From positions 186,001-250,000 of the forward strand of contig QHVT01000003.1 of the NCBI GenBank assembly GCA_003223645.1: DNA of 64,000 nt, in the 5' to 3' direction. The DNA comes from Acidobacteriota bacterium. GTDB lineage: Bacteria > Acidobacteriota > Thermoanaerobaculia > Gp7-AA8. Every line of letters begins with the position of its first letter. The first letter of the stretch is position 1. This document shows positions 55,818 to 63,885 of the stretch, one piece after another. The notes under the pieces are model-generated. The model saw only the letters and a list, made by a program, of their open reading frames with translations. It searched no databases and was not told the DNA's origin. Position numbers and translations under genes: made by a program.

Positions 55818-56893
55818 GCGGTCGCTCCTTTCCGCGCGTCGACGCGTGGTGTCGCGCCGACGTGTTCCGGCTCGTAGGCGCAGAGCGGATCGGACGCGAA
55901 GAGATCGCCGGTCATCGCCCACGCCCGCGCGCGCGAGCCGCCGCAGACGTGGCGATAGTCGCAGCGGCCGCATTTGCCTTTGAGATTGGCGGGATCGCGC
56001 AGCGCGACGAGAAGATCGCTGCCGCGATAGATCGTGCTGAGCGAGCGATAGCGGAGGTTGCCCGCGCTCTGCGGAATGAACTCGCTCGGCCGCACGTCGC
56101 CGGCGTGCGATATGTACATGAACGCATTCGTCTCGGGCGACTCGCTCTCGTACGTCGCGAAGTCGGGCCACTCGAGATTCTTCTGCAGTTTGCGCTCGAG
56201 CCGAAAGCGGCGGTAGTGCGGAGCCTCAATGACACGGATCGCGAAGTTCTCGCGCTCGCGGATCTCGTCGAGTTGCGCAAACACGCGCTCCACTTCTTCG
56301 GCGGTGATCATCTCGATGACGACCGATCCGCCGACGGGAACGAGGAAGTGCACGTTCCAGCGCGCGATTCCGAGCGGGCGGATCACGTCGACGATCGACT
56401 CGAGGTCGTCGCGGTTGCGCGCACAAACCAGTGTGTTGACGTCGATCCGCAAGCCCGCGCTCTCGGCCCAGCGAATCGCGCGCATTGTCGCCGCGAACGT
56501 TCCGGCGACGCCATGGACCGGCTGATGAATCCCCGGCGTCGAGCCGTCGATGCTGAAGACGACTCGCGTCAAGCCGTTTTGCTCGAGTCGCGCGATCGCA
56601 TCGTAGGTGAGCTGCGACGTCGGGCTGAGCACGAGCGCCGGATCGAGTCCGCGGCGGCGCGCATAGTCGATGACCTGGTAGACGTCTTCGCGCTCGAGCG
56701 GATCGCCGCCGGTGATGATCAATTCCCGCGGCTCGAGCTCGGCGATCTGATCGATCGTCTTGTAAGCCTCGTACGTCGTCAGCTCGTTCGCTCCGCGACG
56801 CGGTTCGGCGCCGGAGGGACAACCGCGGCAGTGCAGATCGCACGCGCGCGTCAGCTCCCACATCACGGCCGGATGCGGCTCAGACGTAGACAT
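55814..56893 (-). CDS. Radical SAM/SPASM protein (TIGR04053/heme-d1-maturation-like)
   Basis: A 359-residue radical SAM enzyme. The [4Fe-4S]-SAM motif is CDLHCRGC (18-25), followed by GGDPLER and a C-terminal SPASM cluster region (CGRCDYRHVCGGSRARAWAM; DPLCAYEP). This pattern is that of the NirJ/AhbD and TIGR04053 relatives that modify tetrapyrroles or peptides. The substrate cannot be assigned. It lies 3 nt after the hypC-like gene and overlaps the small unknown gene downstream, so the three form one operon with a CRP-type site in front. Confidence 0.87.
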   Translation of the reverse strand: MSTSEPHPAVMWELTRACDLHCRGCPSGAEPRRGANELTTYEAYKTIDQIAELEPRELIITGGDPLEREDVYQVIDYARRRGLDPALVLSPTSQLTYDAIARLEQNGLTRVVFSIDGSTPGIHQPVHGVAGTFAATMRAIRWAESAGLRIDVNTLVCARNRDDLESIVDVIRPLGIARWNVHFLVPVGGSVVIEMITAEEVERVFAQLDEIRERENFAIRVIEAPHYRRFRLERKLQKNLEWPDFATYESESPETNAFMYISHAGDVRPSEFIPQSAGNLRYRSLSTIYRGSDLLVALRDPANLKGKCGRCDYRHVCGGSRARAWAMTGDLFASDPLCAYEPEHVGATPRVDARKGATA

Positions 56894-56896
56894 GGC

Positions 56897-57118
56897 TCAT
56901 GCCTCGACCAGGACGGTCTCGTACAACGTGAACGTGTCGGCGACTTCGTCGTCGGGAATCCGCCGCACCGCGCAGCCTTCGTGAGTGATCACGTAGTCGC
57001 CCGGAAGCAGCGTGTCCTCCAGCAGATCGAGACGAACTTCTTTTTCGGTTCCCCACAGATCGACGATCGCCGTGTCGCCGGCTACGCGTACGACCTGTCC
57101 CGGCATCCCAAGACACAT
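56897..57118 (-). CDS. hypC: HypC/HupF family chaperone
   Basis: A 73-residue protein starting MCLGMPGQVVRV, the hallmark of HypC, in which the N-terminal Cys2 (after Met removal) carries the Fe(CN)2CO unit during [NiFe]-hydrogenase assembly. GGAGGTGG lies 6 nt upstream of the ATG at 57118. No other hyp gene or hydrogenase is in the window; the neighbours are a radical SAM/SPASM enzyme and a small unknown. It may belong to a hydrogenase system elsewhere, or to a different metal-cofactor task that uses the same fold. Confidence 0.85.
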   Translation of the reverse strand: MCLGMPGQVVRVAGDTAIVDLWGTEKEVRLDLLEDTLLPGDYVITHEGCAVRRIPDDEVADTFTLYETVLVEA

Positions 57119-57186
57119 GGTCCACCTCCGTACCCACATCGTCGGCTCCCTGCGAACGCGAGGCGATGACGTGCGACATGCGGGCG

Positions 57187-57202
57187 TGTGTTGAGGATCA
57201 CA
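57187..57202. promoter_or_regulatory. CRP-type site upstream of the hypC operon
   Basis: tgtgttgaggatcaca fits TGTGA-N6-TCACA with one mismatch. Its centre is 76.5 nt before the hypC ATG; since hypC has a proper Shine-Dalgarno leader, this fits a class I position. Confidence 0.5.
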
Positions 57203-57211
57203 TCGTGCGGG

Positions 57212-57288
57212 GGCGCAGGCTGGAAAGCCTGCGCCACACCGCGAGGCCGGCATTTCCGCGTCGTGTGGCGCGGGCTTTCCAGCCCGCG
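57212..57288. repeat. Two-hairpin repeat pair before the hypC operon
   Basis: ggcgcaggctggaaagcctg begins hairpin 1 (57212-57235) and gtgtggcgcgggctttccag begins hairpin 2 (57263-57288), the two halves of the 32603-32660 element in reversed order. They lie between the two divergent-start radical SAM transcription units and end 1 nt before the stop codon of the gene at 57290. Confidence 0.65.
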
Positions 57289-57289
57289 G

Positions 57290-58495
57290 TTACGCCGCGA
57301 CCGGCCGGCATTTCCGCGCGACGTACGGCACGGCGAGCAAGCGCAGCGCGCGATTCCGCAGGGTGTACCAGCGGCCGGACCACGTCGGCGAGACGAGGTC
57401 CGCGGTCTCTTCCGGCTGCACGACCAGCGAGACTTCGATCGGCAGGATGCCGACCGGCAGCTCCGCGCGGCGGCAGCTTTCGTAGAGGTACGCGAACACT
57501 TCTTTCATGGCCTCGGGATCGGGCGGCGGAACGTGCTCCATCTCGCTGCCGACGGTCGGCCGGAAGATGCACACGGTCGGAAACGCGCCGGCGTTAACGA
57601 TCCGGTCGATCGATCGCTTCGTCGACTCGATCGGCTCGATGCCGGCGATGATCTCGCCCGACACGCGGCCGCGCCCGAGTTTCTTCGACGTGTACTCCAT
57701 CGCATCGAAGAAGACTTTCTGTCCCATCGTCTTCGCCTTGCCGGGACAGAGACGCGCGAAGACTTCCGGATCTTCGAATTCGTAGCAGAACGAGAAGTGG
57801 TCCGTTCCCGCCGCGATCAGTTCGTCGTACTCGTGATACGACTGCCGCGGCACGGGCACGGCCTGCACGCCGATGAATCCGCCGACGTGCTCGCGCACCG
57901 CGCGCACGTACGGCTCGCACTGACGCAGGCCGTGAATGACTTCGCGTTCGGCGCGGTCTTCGTAGTGATAGCCGGTGTTGAAGTGCGTGAAGATGCATCC
58001 CGATTCTTCACGCGCCGCGCGCGCCACCTCAATCACGTCTTCGACACGCTTCCGCGACTCCTCGGCCGTTCCGACGTTCGCGCCCGTCGTGCAGAACTTG
58101 CACGCCATCGAAGGAGACCACGTCCAGTAAAGACAGCGATTCGAGACGTAGATGCCGAGGTAGTTGCCCTGCAGGACACCGATGCGGCTCATCGGGACGT
58201 CGTAAGAAGTGAGCCGCGAATACCAGTGCGGTTCCGCCGGAATCTCGATGTCGTATTCGGCGCCGTCGCGCTCGTCGACGATGACGTCGTTCCGTAGAAG
58301 GAACGGCGATCGCTTCGCGAATTCTTCGACAACCGGCACGTTCACCCAGATGTTCTTGCGACGGCCGTGCAGAATGAGCTCGAGACCGGAGCCGAGTCCG
58401 GCGCGGGTGCGGCTGATCGGGCGCGCTCCTTTCGCGTTGTCGATTCGCATCCCGCGGCAGAAGAGCTCGATCTCCAATTCGACCGGTTTGAGCAT
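57290..58495 (-). CDS. Radical SAM protein with unusual C-x10-C-x2-C cluster motif
   Basis: A 401-residue protein whose central region looks like a radical SAM barrel (GYHYEDRAEREVIHGLRQ; GVQAVPVPRQSYHEYDELIA; EIIAGIEPIESTKRSID). The usual CxxxCxxC is absent; instead CLYWTWSPSMACKFC gives Cys121, Cys132 and Cys135. A barrel with such a widened spacing could bind a [4Fe-4S] cluster in a non-canonical way. A second domain precedes it (LELILHGRRKNIWVNVPVVE). It is divergent from 58602 with a CRP-type site 43.5 nt before its ATG. Start set at ATG 58495. Function unknown. Confidence 0.72.
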   Translation of the reverse strand: MLKPVELEIELFCRGMRIDNAKGARPISRTRAGLGSGLELILHGRRKNIWVNVPVVEEFAKRSPFLLRNDVIVDERDGAEYDIEIPAEPHWYSRLTSYDVPMSRIGVLQGNYLGIYVSNRCLYWTWSPSMACKFCTTGANVGTAEESRKRVEDVIEVARAAREESGCIFTHFNTGYHYEDRAEREVIHGLRQCEPYVRAVREHVGGFIGVQAVPVPRQSYHEYDELIAAGTDHFSFCYEFEDPEVFARLCPGKAKTMGQKVFFDAMEYTSKKLGRGRVSGEIIAGIEPIESTKRSIDRIVNAGAFPTVCIFRPTVGSEMEHVPPPDPEAMKEVFAYLYESCRRAELPVGILPIEVSLVVQPEETADLVSPTWSGRWYTLRNRALRLLAVPYVARKCRPVAA

Positions 58496-58530
58496 CGATG
58501 GAGAGTGAATGCCGCGCCGTCCATTCGGCA

Positions 58531-58546
58531 GGTGATTGCTGTCACA
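58531..58546. promoter_or_regulatory. CRP-type site between divergent radical SAM and acyl-CoA synthetase genes
   Basis: ggtgattgctgtcaca is an exact GTGA-N6-TCAC. The centre is 63.5 nt before the ATG at 58602 and 43.5 nt before the divergent ATG at 58495, so one site could activate both directions. Confidence 0.6.
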
Positions 58547-58601
58547 GGTCCGCGTGAGCACCCGTACCGCTGGCGCGATCGCTGGGCGCGATGCTGCAAC
58601 C

Positions 58602-58985
58602 ATGAACACTGTGTCACGCGCTTCCCTCGTCCAAGCTCTTCGTACCGCGCTCGCTCGCGGCGCCAACGGCGAGATGTCGATCTGCAAATTCGCCGCGGAA
58701 AAAGGGATCTATTGCAGCGGCTTCCGGCGCTTCTCGGAGGACGAGCTGCGCCGCCGCCTCGATTGGATCGCCAAGAAAAATCCAAACGAATCCCGCGCGG
58801 AGCTCGAAGAGACCGCCGACCGCTGGCAGCTGGCGCGGCAGGAAGTCGACGGCGTGCCCACCGCCTGCGACGTGCAGCAGCGCGAACACGACCTGTGCAA
58901 CGGCTGGGACGATTTCTCCGATGAGGAGCTCGCGCATTTTCTCGTCGAGCTCACCGGCAGCAGCACTCCCGTGGTGGCGCAATGA
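58602..58985 (+). CDS. Small cysteine-containing protein before the acyl-CoA synthetase
   Basis: A 127-residue protein of unknown function. Cysteines lie in ICKFAAEKGIYC and CDVQQREHDLC, and the middle and end are acidic (FSEDELRRRLDWI; DFSDEELAHFLVEL). Start ATG at 58602; its stop overlaps the synthetase ATG (ATGA), so co-translation is certain. Its paired cysteines and acidic helices would suit a small regulatory or adaptor protein for the acyltransferase-synthetase, but that is only context. Confidence 0.72.
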   Translation: MNTVSRASLVQALRTALARGANGEMSICKFAAEKGIYCSGFRRFSEDELRRRLDWIAKKNPNESRAELEETADRWQLARQEVDGVPTACDVQQREHDLCNGWDDFSDEELAHFLVELTGSSTPVVAQ

Positions 58986-61648
58986 CGATCGCATATCCCG
59001 CTCAATTCGAATCCGACGTCGTGCTGCGCACCGGCCGCACGCTGCGCATCCGCCCGATCCGTCCCGGCGACAGCGAGCAGCTTCTTCGCTTCTACGCCGA
59101 TCTCTCGCCGGCGAGCCTGCACGCGCGATTCTTCGACATGCCGTCTCCCGAACGAGCGGCCGAATCGTCCCCCGCGGACGTCGATTACGTTCACGAGTTC
59201 GGCGCGATCGCGGAGCTGAAAGACAAGATCGTCGGCGTCGCGCACTACTTCGCATCGAAGCAGCATCCCGACGTCGCCGAAGTCGCGTTCGCGATCGCCG
59301 ATGAAGCGCAGGGATGCGGCACCGGAACGAAACTGCTCGAGACGCTCGTGGCCGCCGCGCGCGATCACGGCATCGCGCGCTTCCGCGCGGAAGTGCTCTC
59401 CGGCAATCAGAAGATGCTCGACGTCTTTCTCTCCATGGGCTTCGAAGTCACGAGCCGGAGTGCCGAGGGGACGATGCATCTGTCGTTTCCCATCGCGGCG
59501 ACGCGCGAAGCCGAACAGCTCGCGGCGCAGCGGTCGCAGACCGCGGCGTATGCCTCGATGCGGCCGATCTTCGCGCCGCGCTCGATCGCCGTCATCGGCG
59601 CGAGCAAACGTCCGGGGCAGCTCGGACGCGAGATCGTTCGCAATCTTCGCGGCACAGGATTTCGCGGCGCGCTGTACGTCGTCAATCCCAACGCAACCGA
59701 GATCGACGGCGTGCGCGCGTATCCATCGCTCGCCACGATCGGTGAATCCATCGAGCTCGCGATCATCGCCGTGCCGGCCGATCTCGTGGAGACCGCGCTC
59801 GACGACTGCATCGCCGGCGGCGTCTCCGCGGTCGTCGTCATCAGCGCGGGATTCGCGGAGACCGGAGAGGAGGGGCGTCGTCGCGAGCAGGCGCTAGTCG
59901 AGAAAGTGCGCAACGCCGGCATTCGCATGGTCGGCCCGAACTGCATGGGCGTGATCAATGCCGATCCCGCGATTCAGCTGCACGGCACGTTCGCGCCGGC
60001 CTTTCCGCCGTCCGGCAACGTTGCCATGTCGAGCCAGAGCGGTGCCCTCGGACTCGCCGTTCTCGATTACGCGCGCTCGCTGAACATCGGCTTCTCGACG
60101 TTCATCTCCGTCGGCAACAAGGCCGACGTCTCCGGCAACGATCTGATTCAGTACTGGGCCGAGGATCCGAAGACGGACGTGATTCTTCTGTACCTCGAGA
60201 GCTTCGGGAATCCGAAAAAATTCGGCGAGATCGCGCGGCGCGTCGGCAAAACGAAACCGATCGTCGCGGTGAAAGCCGGACGTTCGGCGGCGGGAGCGAA
60301 AGCAGCGAGCTCGCACACCGGCGCGCTCGCGACGAGCGATGCCGTCGTCGACGACCTGTTCCGGCAGGCCGGCATCATCCGCACCGGAACGCTCGAGGAG
60401 ATGTTCGACGTCGCGGCGCTGCTCGCGAATCAGCCGCTGCCGAAAGGGCGACGCGTCGCGATTCTCACGAACGCCGGCGGCCCCGGAATTCTCGCCGCCG
60501 ATGCGTGCGAAGGGAACGGACTGCAACTCGCGCCGTTGAGCGACGACACGACCAACGCGCTGCGCGCGTTTCTTCCGGCCGCGGCGAGCGTCGGCAATCC
60601 GATCGACATGATCGCGTCGGCGACGGCGGACCAATACAGCCGCGGTCTCGACATCCTTCTCGCCGATCCATCGGTCGATGCCGTCGTCGTGATCTACATT
60701 CCCGTGCTGCCGACCGACGCGGCCAACGTCGCGGCGGCGATCGCCCGCCCTTCGCAAAAAACGTTGCTCGCCACGTTCATGAGCGCGTACGGTGTGACGT
60801 CGTCGCTCGCGCCGGTGCCGGCGTTCCCCTTTCCGGAACGCGCCGTCAACGCACTCGCGCTCGCAACGCGCTACGCGGAATGGCGCGAGCGTCCGGCAGG
60901 CGAGATCGTCGCGTTCGACGACATCGACAGAGAAGTGCTTCGTGCCGTCGTCGACGTCTCCTGCGAACGCGGCGGCAACTGGCTGCATCCGCTGGAAGTG
61001 AGCGGGATGCTCCGCGCGGCCGGCATCGCCGCGCCGACGACCGTCTTCGCGACGTCTTCCGATCACGCGATGGACGCAGCCGCATCCCTCGGCTTCCCCG
61101 TCGCGCTGAAAGCGTACGGACCCGCGCTGCTGCACAAGAGCGACGTGCACGGAGTCCGGCTCAATCTGCGCGACGAGTATTCGGTCGTCGTCGCCTACGA
61201 AGAGCTCGCGCACGCCCTCGGCAAACAAATGACCGGCGCGATCGTGCAGCCGATGATCGCCGGCGGCGTGGAAATGATGATCGGCGCGACCTGGCAGCCG
61301 TCCTTCGGCCACGTGATCGCCTGCGGCGCCGGCGGCACGCTCGTCGAGCTCCTCGGCGACGTCGCCTTCCGCGTCCATCCGCTCACCGACACCGATGCGG
61401 ACGACCTCATCGCGCAAACCCGCTGCTCGCGCCTCCTGCACGGTTTCCGCGGCGCGTCTCCGTCCGACGTCGCCGCGCTCAAAGAAACCATCCTCCGCCT
61501 CTCCGCACTGCTGGAGATCTGCCCGGAGATTCGCGAGGTCGACATCAACCCGCTGAAGGTGCTCGAGCACGGCGTGTCCGCGATCGACGTACGCATTCGC
61601 GTCGAGCCGGTCGCCGCCGTGACGCCGTCGCGTAGAGTGTCGTACTGA
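58982..61648 (+). CDS. GNAT-fused ADP-forming acetyl/acyl-CoA synthetase
   Basis: An 888-residue protein. Residues about 15-165 are a GNAT acetyltransferase (DEAQGCGTGTKLLETLVAAA); 190-320 are the CoA-binding domain (IFAPRSIAVIGASKRPGQLG); 330-640 are the succinyl-CoA-ligase-like part with SSHTGALATSD carrying the phosphohistidine candidate; the C-terminal 230 residues are an ATP-grasp domain (VALKAYGPALLHKSDVHGV). PatZ/Pat lysine acetyltransferases share the domains, but with GNAT C-terminal and an inactive synthetase. Here the histidine is kept, so it could also make ATP from acetyl-CoA, matching the PFOR at 51459. Confidence 0.88.
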   Translation: MTIAYPAQFESDVVLRTGRTLRIRPIRPGDSEQLLRFYADLSPASLHARFFDMPSPERAAESSPADVDYVHEFGAIAELKDKIVGVAHYFASKQHPDVAEVAFAIADEAQGCGTGTKLLETLVAAARDHGIARFRAEVLSGNQKMLDVFLSMGFEVTSRSAEGTMHLSFPIAATREAEQLAAQRSQTAAYASMRPIFAPRSIAVIGASKRPGQLGREIVRNLRGTGFRGALYVVNPNATEIDGVRAYPSLATIGESIELAIIAVPADLVETALDDCIAGGVSAVVVISAGFAETGEEGRRREQALVEKVRNAGIRMVGPNCMGVINADPAIQLHGTFAPAFPPSGNVAMSSQSGALGLAVLDYARSLNIGFSTFISVGNKADVSGNDLIQYWAEDPKTDVILLYLESFGNPKKFGEIARRVGKTKPIVAVKAGRSAAGAKAASSHTGALATSDAVVDDLFRQAGIIRTGTLEEMFDVAALLANQPLPKGRRVAILTNAGGPGILAADACEGNGLQLAPLSDDTTNALRAFLPAAASVGNPIDMIASATADQYSRGLDILLADPSVDAVVVIYIPVLPTDAANVAAAIARPSQKTLLATFMSAYGVTSSLAPVPAFPFPERAVNALALATRYAEWRERPAGEIVAFDDIDREVLRAVVDVSCERGGNWLHPLEVSGMLRAAGIAAPTTVFATSSDHAMDAAASLGFPVALKAYGPALLHKSDVHGVRLNLRDEYSVVVAYEELAHALGKQMTGAIVQPMIAGGVEMMIGATWQPSFGHVIACGAGGTLVELLGDVAFRVHPLTDTDADDLIAQTRCSRLLHGFRGASPSDVAALKETILRLSALLEICPEIREVDINPLKVLEHGVSAIDVRIRVEPVAAVTPSRRVSY

Positions 61649-61909
61649 ATGCAGAGCTACCTCGCCTTCGCCATCGGATTCGTCGCAGCCATCGGTACGA
61701 CCGCAGCGTGGTTCCCGCAGGTCGCGCAAACCTGGAGGACGCGCAGCGCGCGCGACTTCTCCTGGGGCTACCTCGCGCTCTTCATCATGGGCGTCTTTCT
61801 CTGGACGATGTACGGCGTAATCCGCCGCGACATCGTCATCACCATCGCCAACGGCATCACGCTGTTGCTGGTGGTTTCGGTGGGCGTGGTGAAGATGCGG
61901 GAAGGGTGA
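61649..61909 (+). CDS. SemiSWEET-type sugar transporter (PQ-loop)
   Basis: An 86-residue membrane protein with three helices and the WFPQ motif of SemiSWEET transporters (AAIGTTAAWFPQVAQTWRTR). Such proteins dimerise to carry sugars or small solutes. It starts 1 nt after the synthetase stop, so it is probably co-transcribed; a carbohydrate link with the fermentative genes is plausible. It converges on the PIN-toxin gene across a 1-nt gap. Confidence 0.85.
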   Translation: MQSYLAFAIGFVAAIGTTAAWFPQVAQTWRTRSARDFSWGYLALFIMGVFLWTMYGVIRRDIVITIANGITLLLVVSVGVVKMREG

Positions 61910-61910
61910 G

Positions 61911-62324
61911 TCAGTCAGCCATCAACGCTTTGAAACCTGCTTGCTGGAACTCCCGATCCGCGCTGAGGGCCTCGGTGATTCCCTTCTGCTCCATGATCAG
62001 GAAAGACGTGCAATCTGTAACGCCCCACGTCTTGTCGGCCCGACTGCGATAGCGGTCAACGGCGTTCCGTAACGCGATACTCGTCATTGGAACAATTTCC
62101 GCGTTGGCATTGGATCGAATCCGATCGAACAGATCGCACGCCGCCTTTCTAAGCAACTCACCTTTGCCTGCAAATGCATTCAGGACCTCGGTCAACACCA
62201 TTTCACTCGTGACGATACGCACTTTGCCAAGTTCGGCGGACGCCACGAGAGCTTTCGCATGTAGGCCGTCTTTCGGATTCAGGAGCGCGATCCAGTAGCC
62301 AGCGTCCGCGAATACCCGCGTCAT
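61911..62324 (-). CDS. PIN-domain toxin (VapC-like)
   Basis: A 137-residue PIN-domain ribonuclease. The acidic metal-binding residues are in FADAGYWIALLNPKD (first Asp), TSEMVLTEVLN (Glu) and GVTDCTSF (Asp). It overlaps its upstream partner by 4 bp (62321-62324). The partner is not a small VapB but a 310-residue protein, so the antidote arrangement is unusual. Start set at ATG 62324. Confidence 0.85.
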   Translation of the reverse strand: MTRVFADAGYWIALLNPKDGLHAKALVASAELGKVRIVTSEMVLTEVLNAFAGKGELLRKAACDLFDRIRSNANAEIVPMTSIALRNAVDRYRSRADKTWGVTDCTSFLIMEQKGITEALSADREFQQAGFKALMAD

Positions 62325-63253
62325 TTTTCCTCGTCGCCGCTCCCGTAAAGATAGTGATCGAGGTTCGCCGCAAAATCCGCCGGAACGCGGTTCCATTCTT
62401 CGGCGGGTAGACTGGCACCGAGAGTAATGATTGATTGCCAGAGCGGTGGCGCCGAGTCATCGTAGTCCTCATCCGTCACCGTGGCGCGGCGCTCGACGTT
62501 ATCAATCCGCACGATCCGGCGAAGGCTGCCGTCCCGTGCAGAGAATTCGCCCAGACCGATGATGGCGACGCGACACGAGGCATGTTCATGGAGCGCGTCA
62601 GTGATCGCGGCTTCATCTTCCGGCCGGAACTTCGCCGGAATCTTAGCGCCGGTGGCGTCGCGGATCGCGAAATTGCGCAGGTCCACATCTGCGGAGCGCA
62701 CTTCTCCCACGATGTCGACTCGATCTTCATACACCGCTTCCAGCAACCGCTCGACGCGTGCCCGTGTCTCCCACGTGAATTCAGCAGTTTTCGAAGAACG
62801 GGCGGAGCGCGTCTTGATCGCCTCGCCCTTGCGGAGGTTTTCGCCCAGTGCAGCGAGCAGTGGCAGGCTGCTCTTTGGCATTTTTTCTGGAATCGGCCGA
62901 TCTTCGGAAACTGCCACGATCGTTTCGTCGATGAGCTGCGCTGCTTCATCGATCTCATCCGAGCGATCCGCTAATCCGAAGAGTAGTGTGTCTTGATGCA
63001 GCACTACGCGCTTGATCGGCACTGCGGCGGAGCCGGGCTCAATCGAATAGAACTTCAGCCGGATGGATTCGTGGAAGCCCTTCGGAAGACGCTGCCGGTC
63101 GGGGTTCTCGCTCCGCCACAGCTCTTTTGCTGTCTCGACGAGGAGCTTCCGATATCCAATCAACTCGGGTAACACATCAATGTCGAGGCCTGCATCCTCG
63201 AAGCGAGGACCCGAAAACGTGATGGTTGTGACGTCGCGAATTTCATCGCCCAT
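62321..63253 (-). CDS. Partner protein of the PIN toxin, function unknown
   Basis: A 310-residue protein overlapping the PIN toxin gene by 4 bp, hence probably its antidote or regulator. It has a helical middle part (RSSKTAEFTWETRARVERLL) and a C-terminal alpha/beta part (VAIIGLGEFSARDGSLRRIV; ATVTDEDYDDSAPP), with no HTH, AbrB or RHH motif I can see. This is much larger than typical VapB antitoxins (70-100 residues). Confidence 0.72.
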   Translation of the reverse strand: MGDEIRDVTTITFSGPRFEDAGLDIDVLPELIGYRKLLVETAKELWRSENPDRQRLPKGFHESIRLKFYSIEPGSAAVPIKRVVLHQDTLLFGLADRSDEIDEAAQLIDETIVAVSEDRPIPEKMPKSSLPLLAALGENLRKGEAIKTRSARSSKTAEFTWETRARVERLLEAVYEDRVDIVGEVRSADVDLRNFAIRDATGAKIPAKFRPEDEAAITDALHEHASCRVAIIGLGEFSARDGSLRRIVRIDNVERRATVTDEDYDDSAPPLWQSIITLGASLPAEEWNRVPADFAANLDHYLYGSGDEEK

Positions 63254-63563
63254 GGCGGTACCGTGTCATGCCGAGGATACACGGGAACGATATTGTGCGA
63301 AGACGAACCTGCGCGCGGCGTGTAACACTTCATGCGGTGCATGAGATGCAAACAAGACCTCACGCCAGCCCGAAGATCGTCCGCACCGCCTGCCGCGCGT
63401 CGGTGCTTTCCTTCAACTGGACGATCGGCTGAGCAGGATCTTGTTGATCGTTTGCTGGGAGAGTTGCTCGACGGCCTCTCGCTGCTGCAGCGTGATCGGG
63501 CCGAGTCTGCGCAGGCGAAAAGCGAGCCGGTGACGATCGACACCGGCCCGTGTCGCGCCCGCG
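63254..63563. other. 310-nt region without a convincing gene
   Basis: An open plus-strand frame (63332-63637) begins MRCMRCKQDLTP and contains LVDRLLGELLDGLSLLQRDR, but most of it is arginine- and serine-rich, it runs antisense into the YtxH-like gene, and no start signal is visible. It could be a decayed zinc-ribbon protein; otherwise nothing is seen here. Confidence 0.4.
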
Positions 63564-63743
63564 TCAACTCGCGATCCGCTGCGCGGCGACTCTCAGATCG
63601 TCGACCTTGTCGGCCACCTTGTCGGCGATGTTCGTGACTTTGCGCTGCATCTTCTTGCCCGGCATCGGCGCGAACAGCAAAGCGAGACCGGCGCCGAAGA
63701 AGAACCCCACGCCGAAGGAGGAAACGTATTTCGAGAATTTCAT
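63564..63743 (-). CDS. YtxH-like small membrane protein
   Basis: A 59-residue protein with one transmembrane segment (SSFGVGFFFGAGLALLFAP) and a charged amphipathic tail (KVTNIADKVADKVDDLRVAA), the pattern of YtxH general-stress proteins. AAAGGAG lies about 5 nt before the ATG at 63743. A good -10 box (TAATGT, 63769-63764 on the minus strand) and the CRP-type site at 63814-63829 lie upstream, so it shares control with the divergent lyase gene. Confidence 0.8.
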   Translation of the reverse strand: MKFSKYVSSFGVGFFFGAGLALLFAPMPGKKMQRKVTNIADKVADKVDDLRVAAQRIAS

Positions 63744-63813
63744 GACCACTCCTTTCGCGCGCGACATTACGACTCCGGCGCGTGCGGAATGGTGCGCGCG
63801 GCGATGGATGATC

Positions 63814-63829
63814 GGTGACGATCGTCACC
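63814..63829. promoter_or_regulatory. Perfect CRP-type palindrome between YtxH-like and lyase genes
   Basis: ggtgacgatcgtcacc is a perfect 16-bp palindrome containing GTGA-N6-TCAC. Its centre is 64.5 nt before the ATG at 63886, with a -10-like TACGTT 12 nt before that ATG; on the other side it is 78.5 nt before the YtxH-like ATG and about 64.5 nt before its predicted transcription start. Confidence 0.65.
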
Positions 63830-63885
63830 CGCATTCGTGCGCGCGCTCGCCGTTGCTCGTTCGCGCGCGCTGCTACGTTCTCGCC

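Noticed and set aside
63332-63637. Plus-strand zinc-ribbon protein
   Set aside because: Overlaps the well-supported YtxH-like gene in antisense, has a poor composition and no ribosome binding site.
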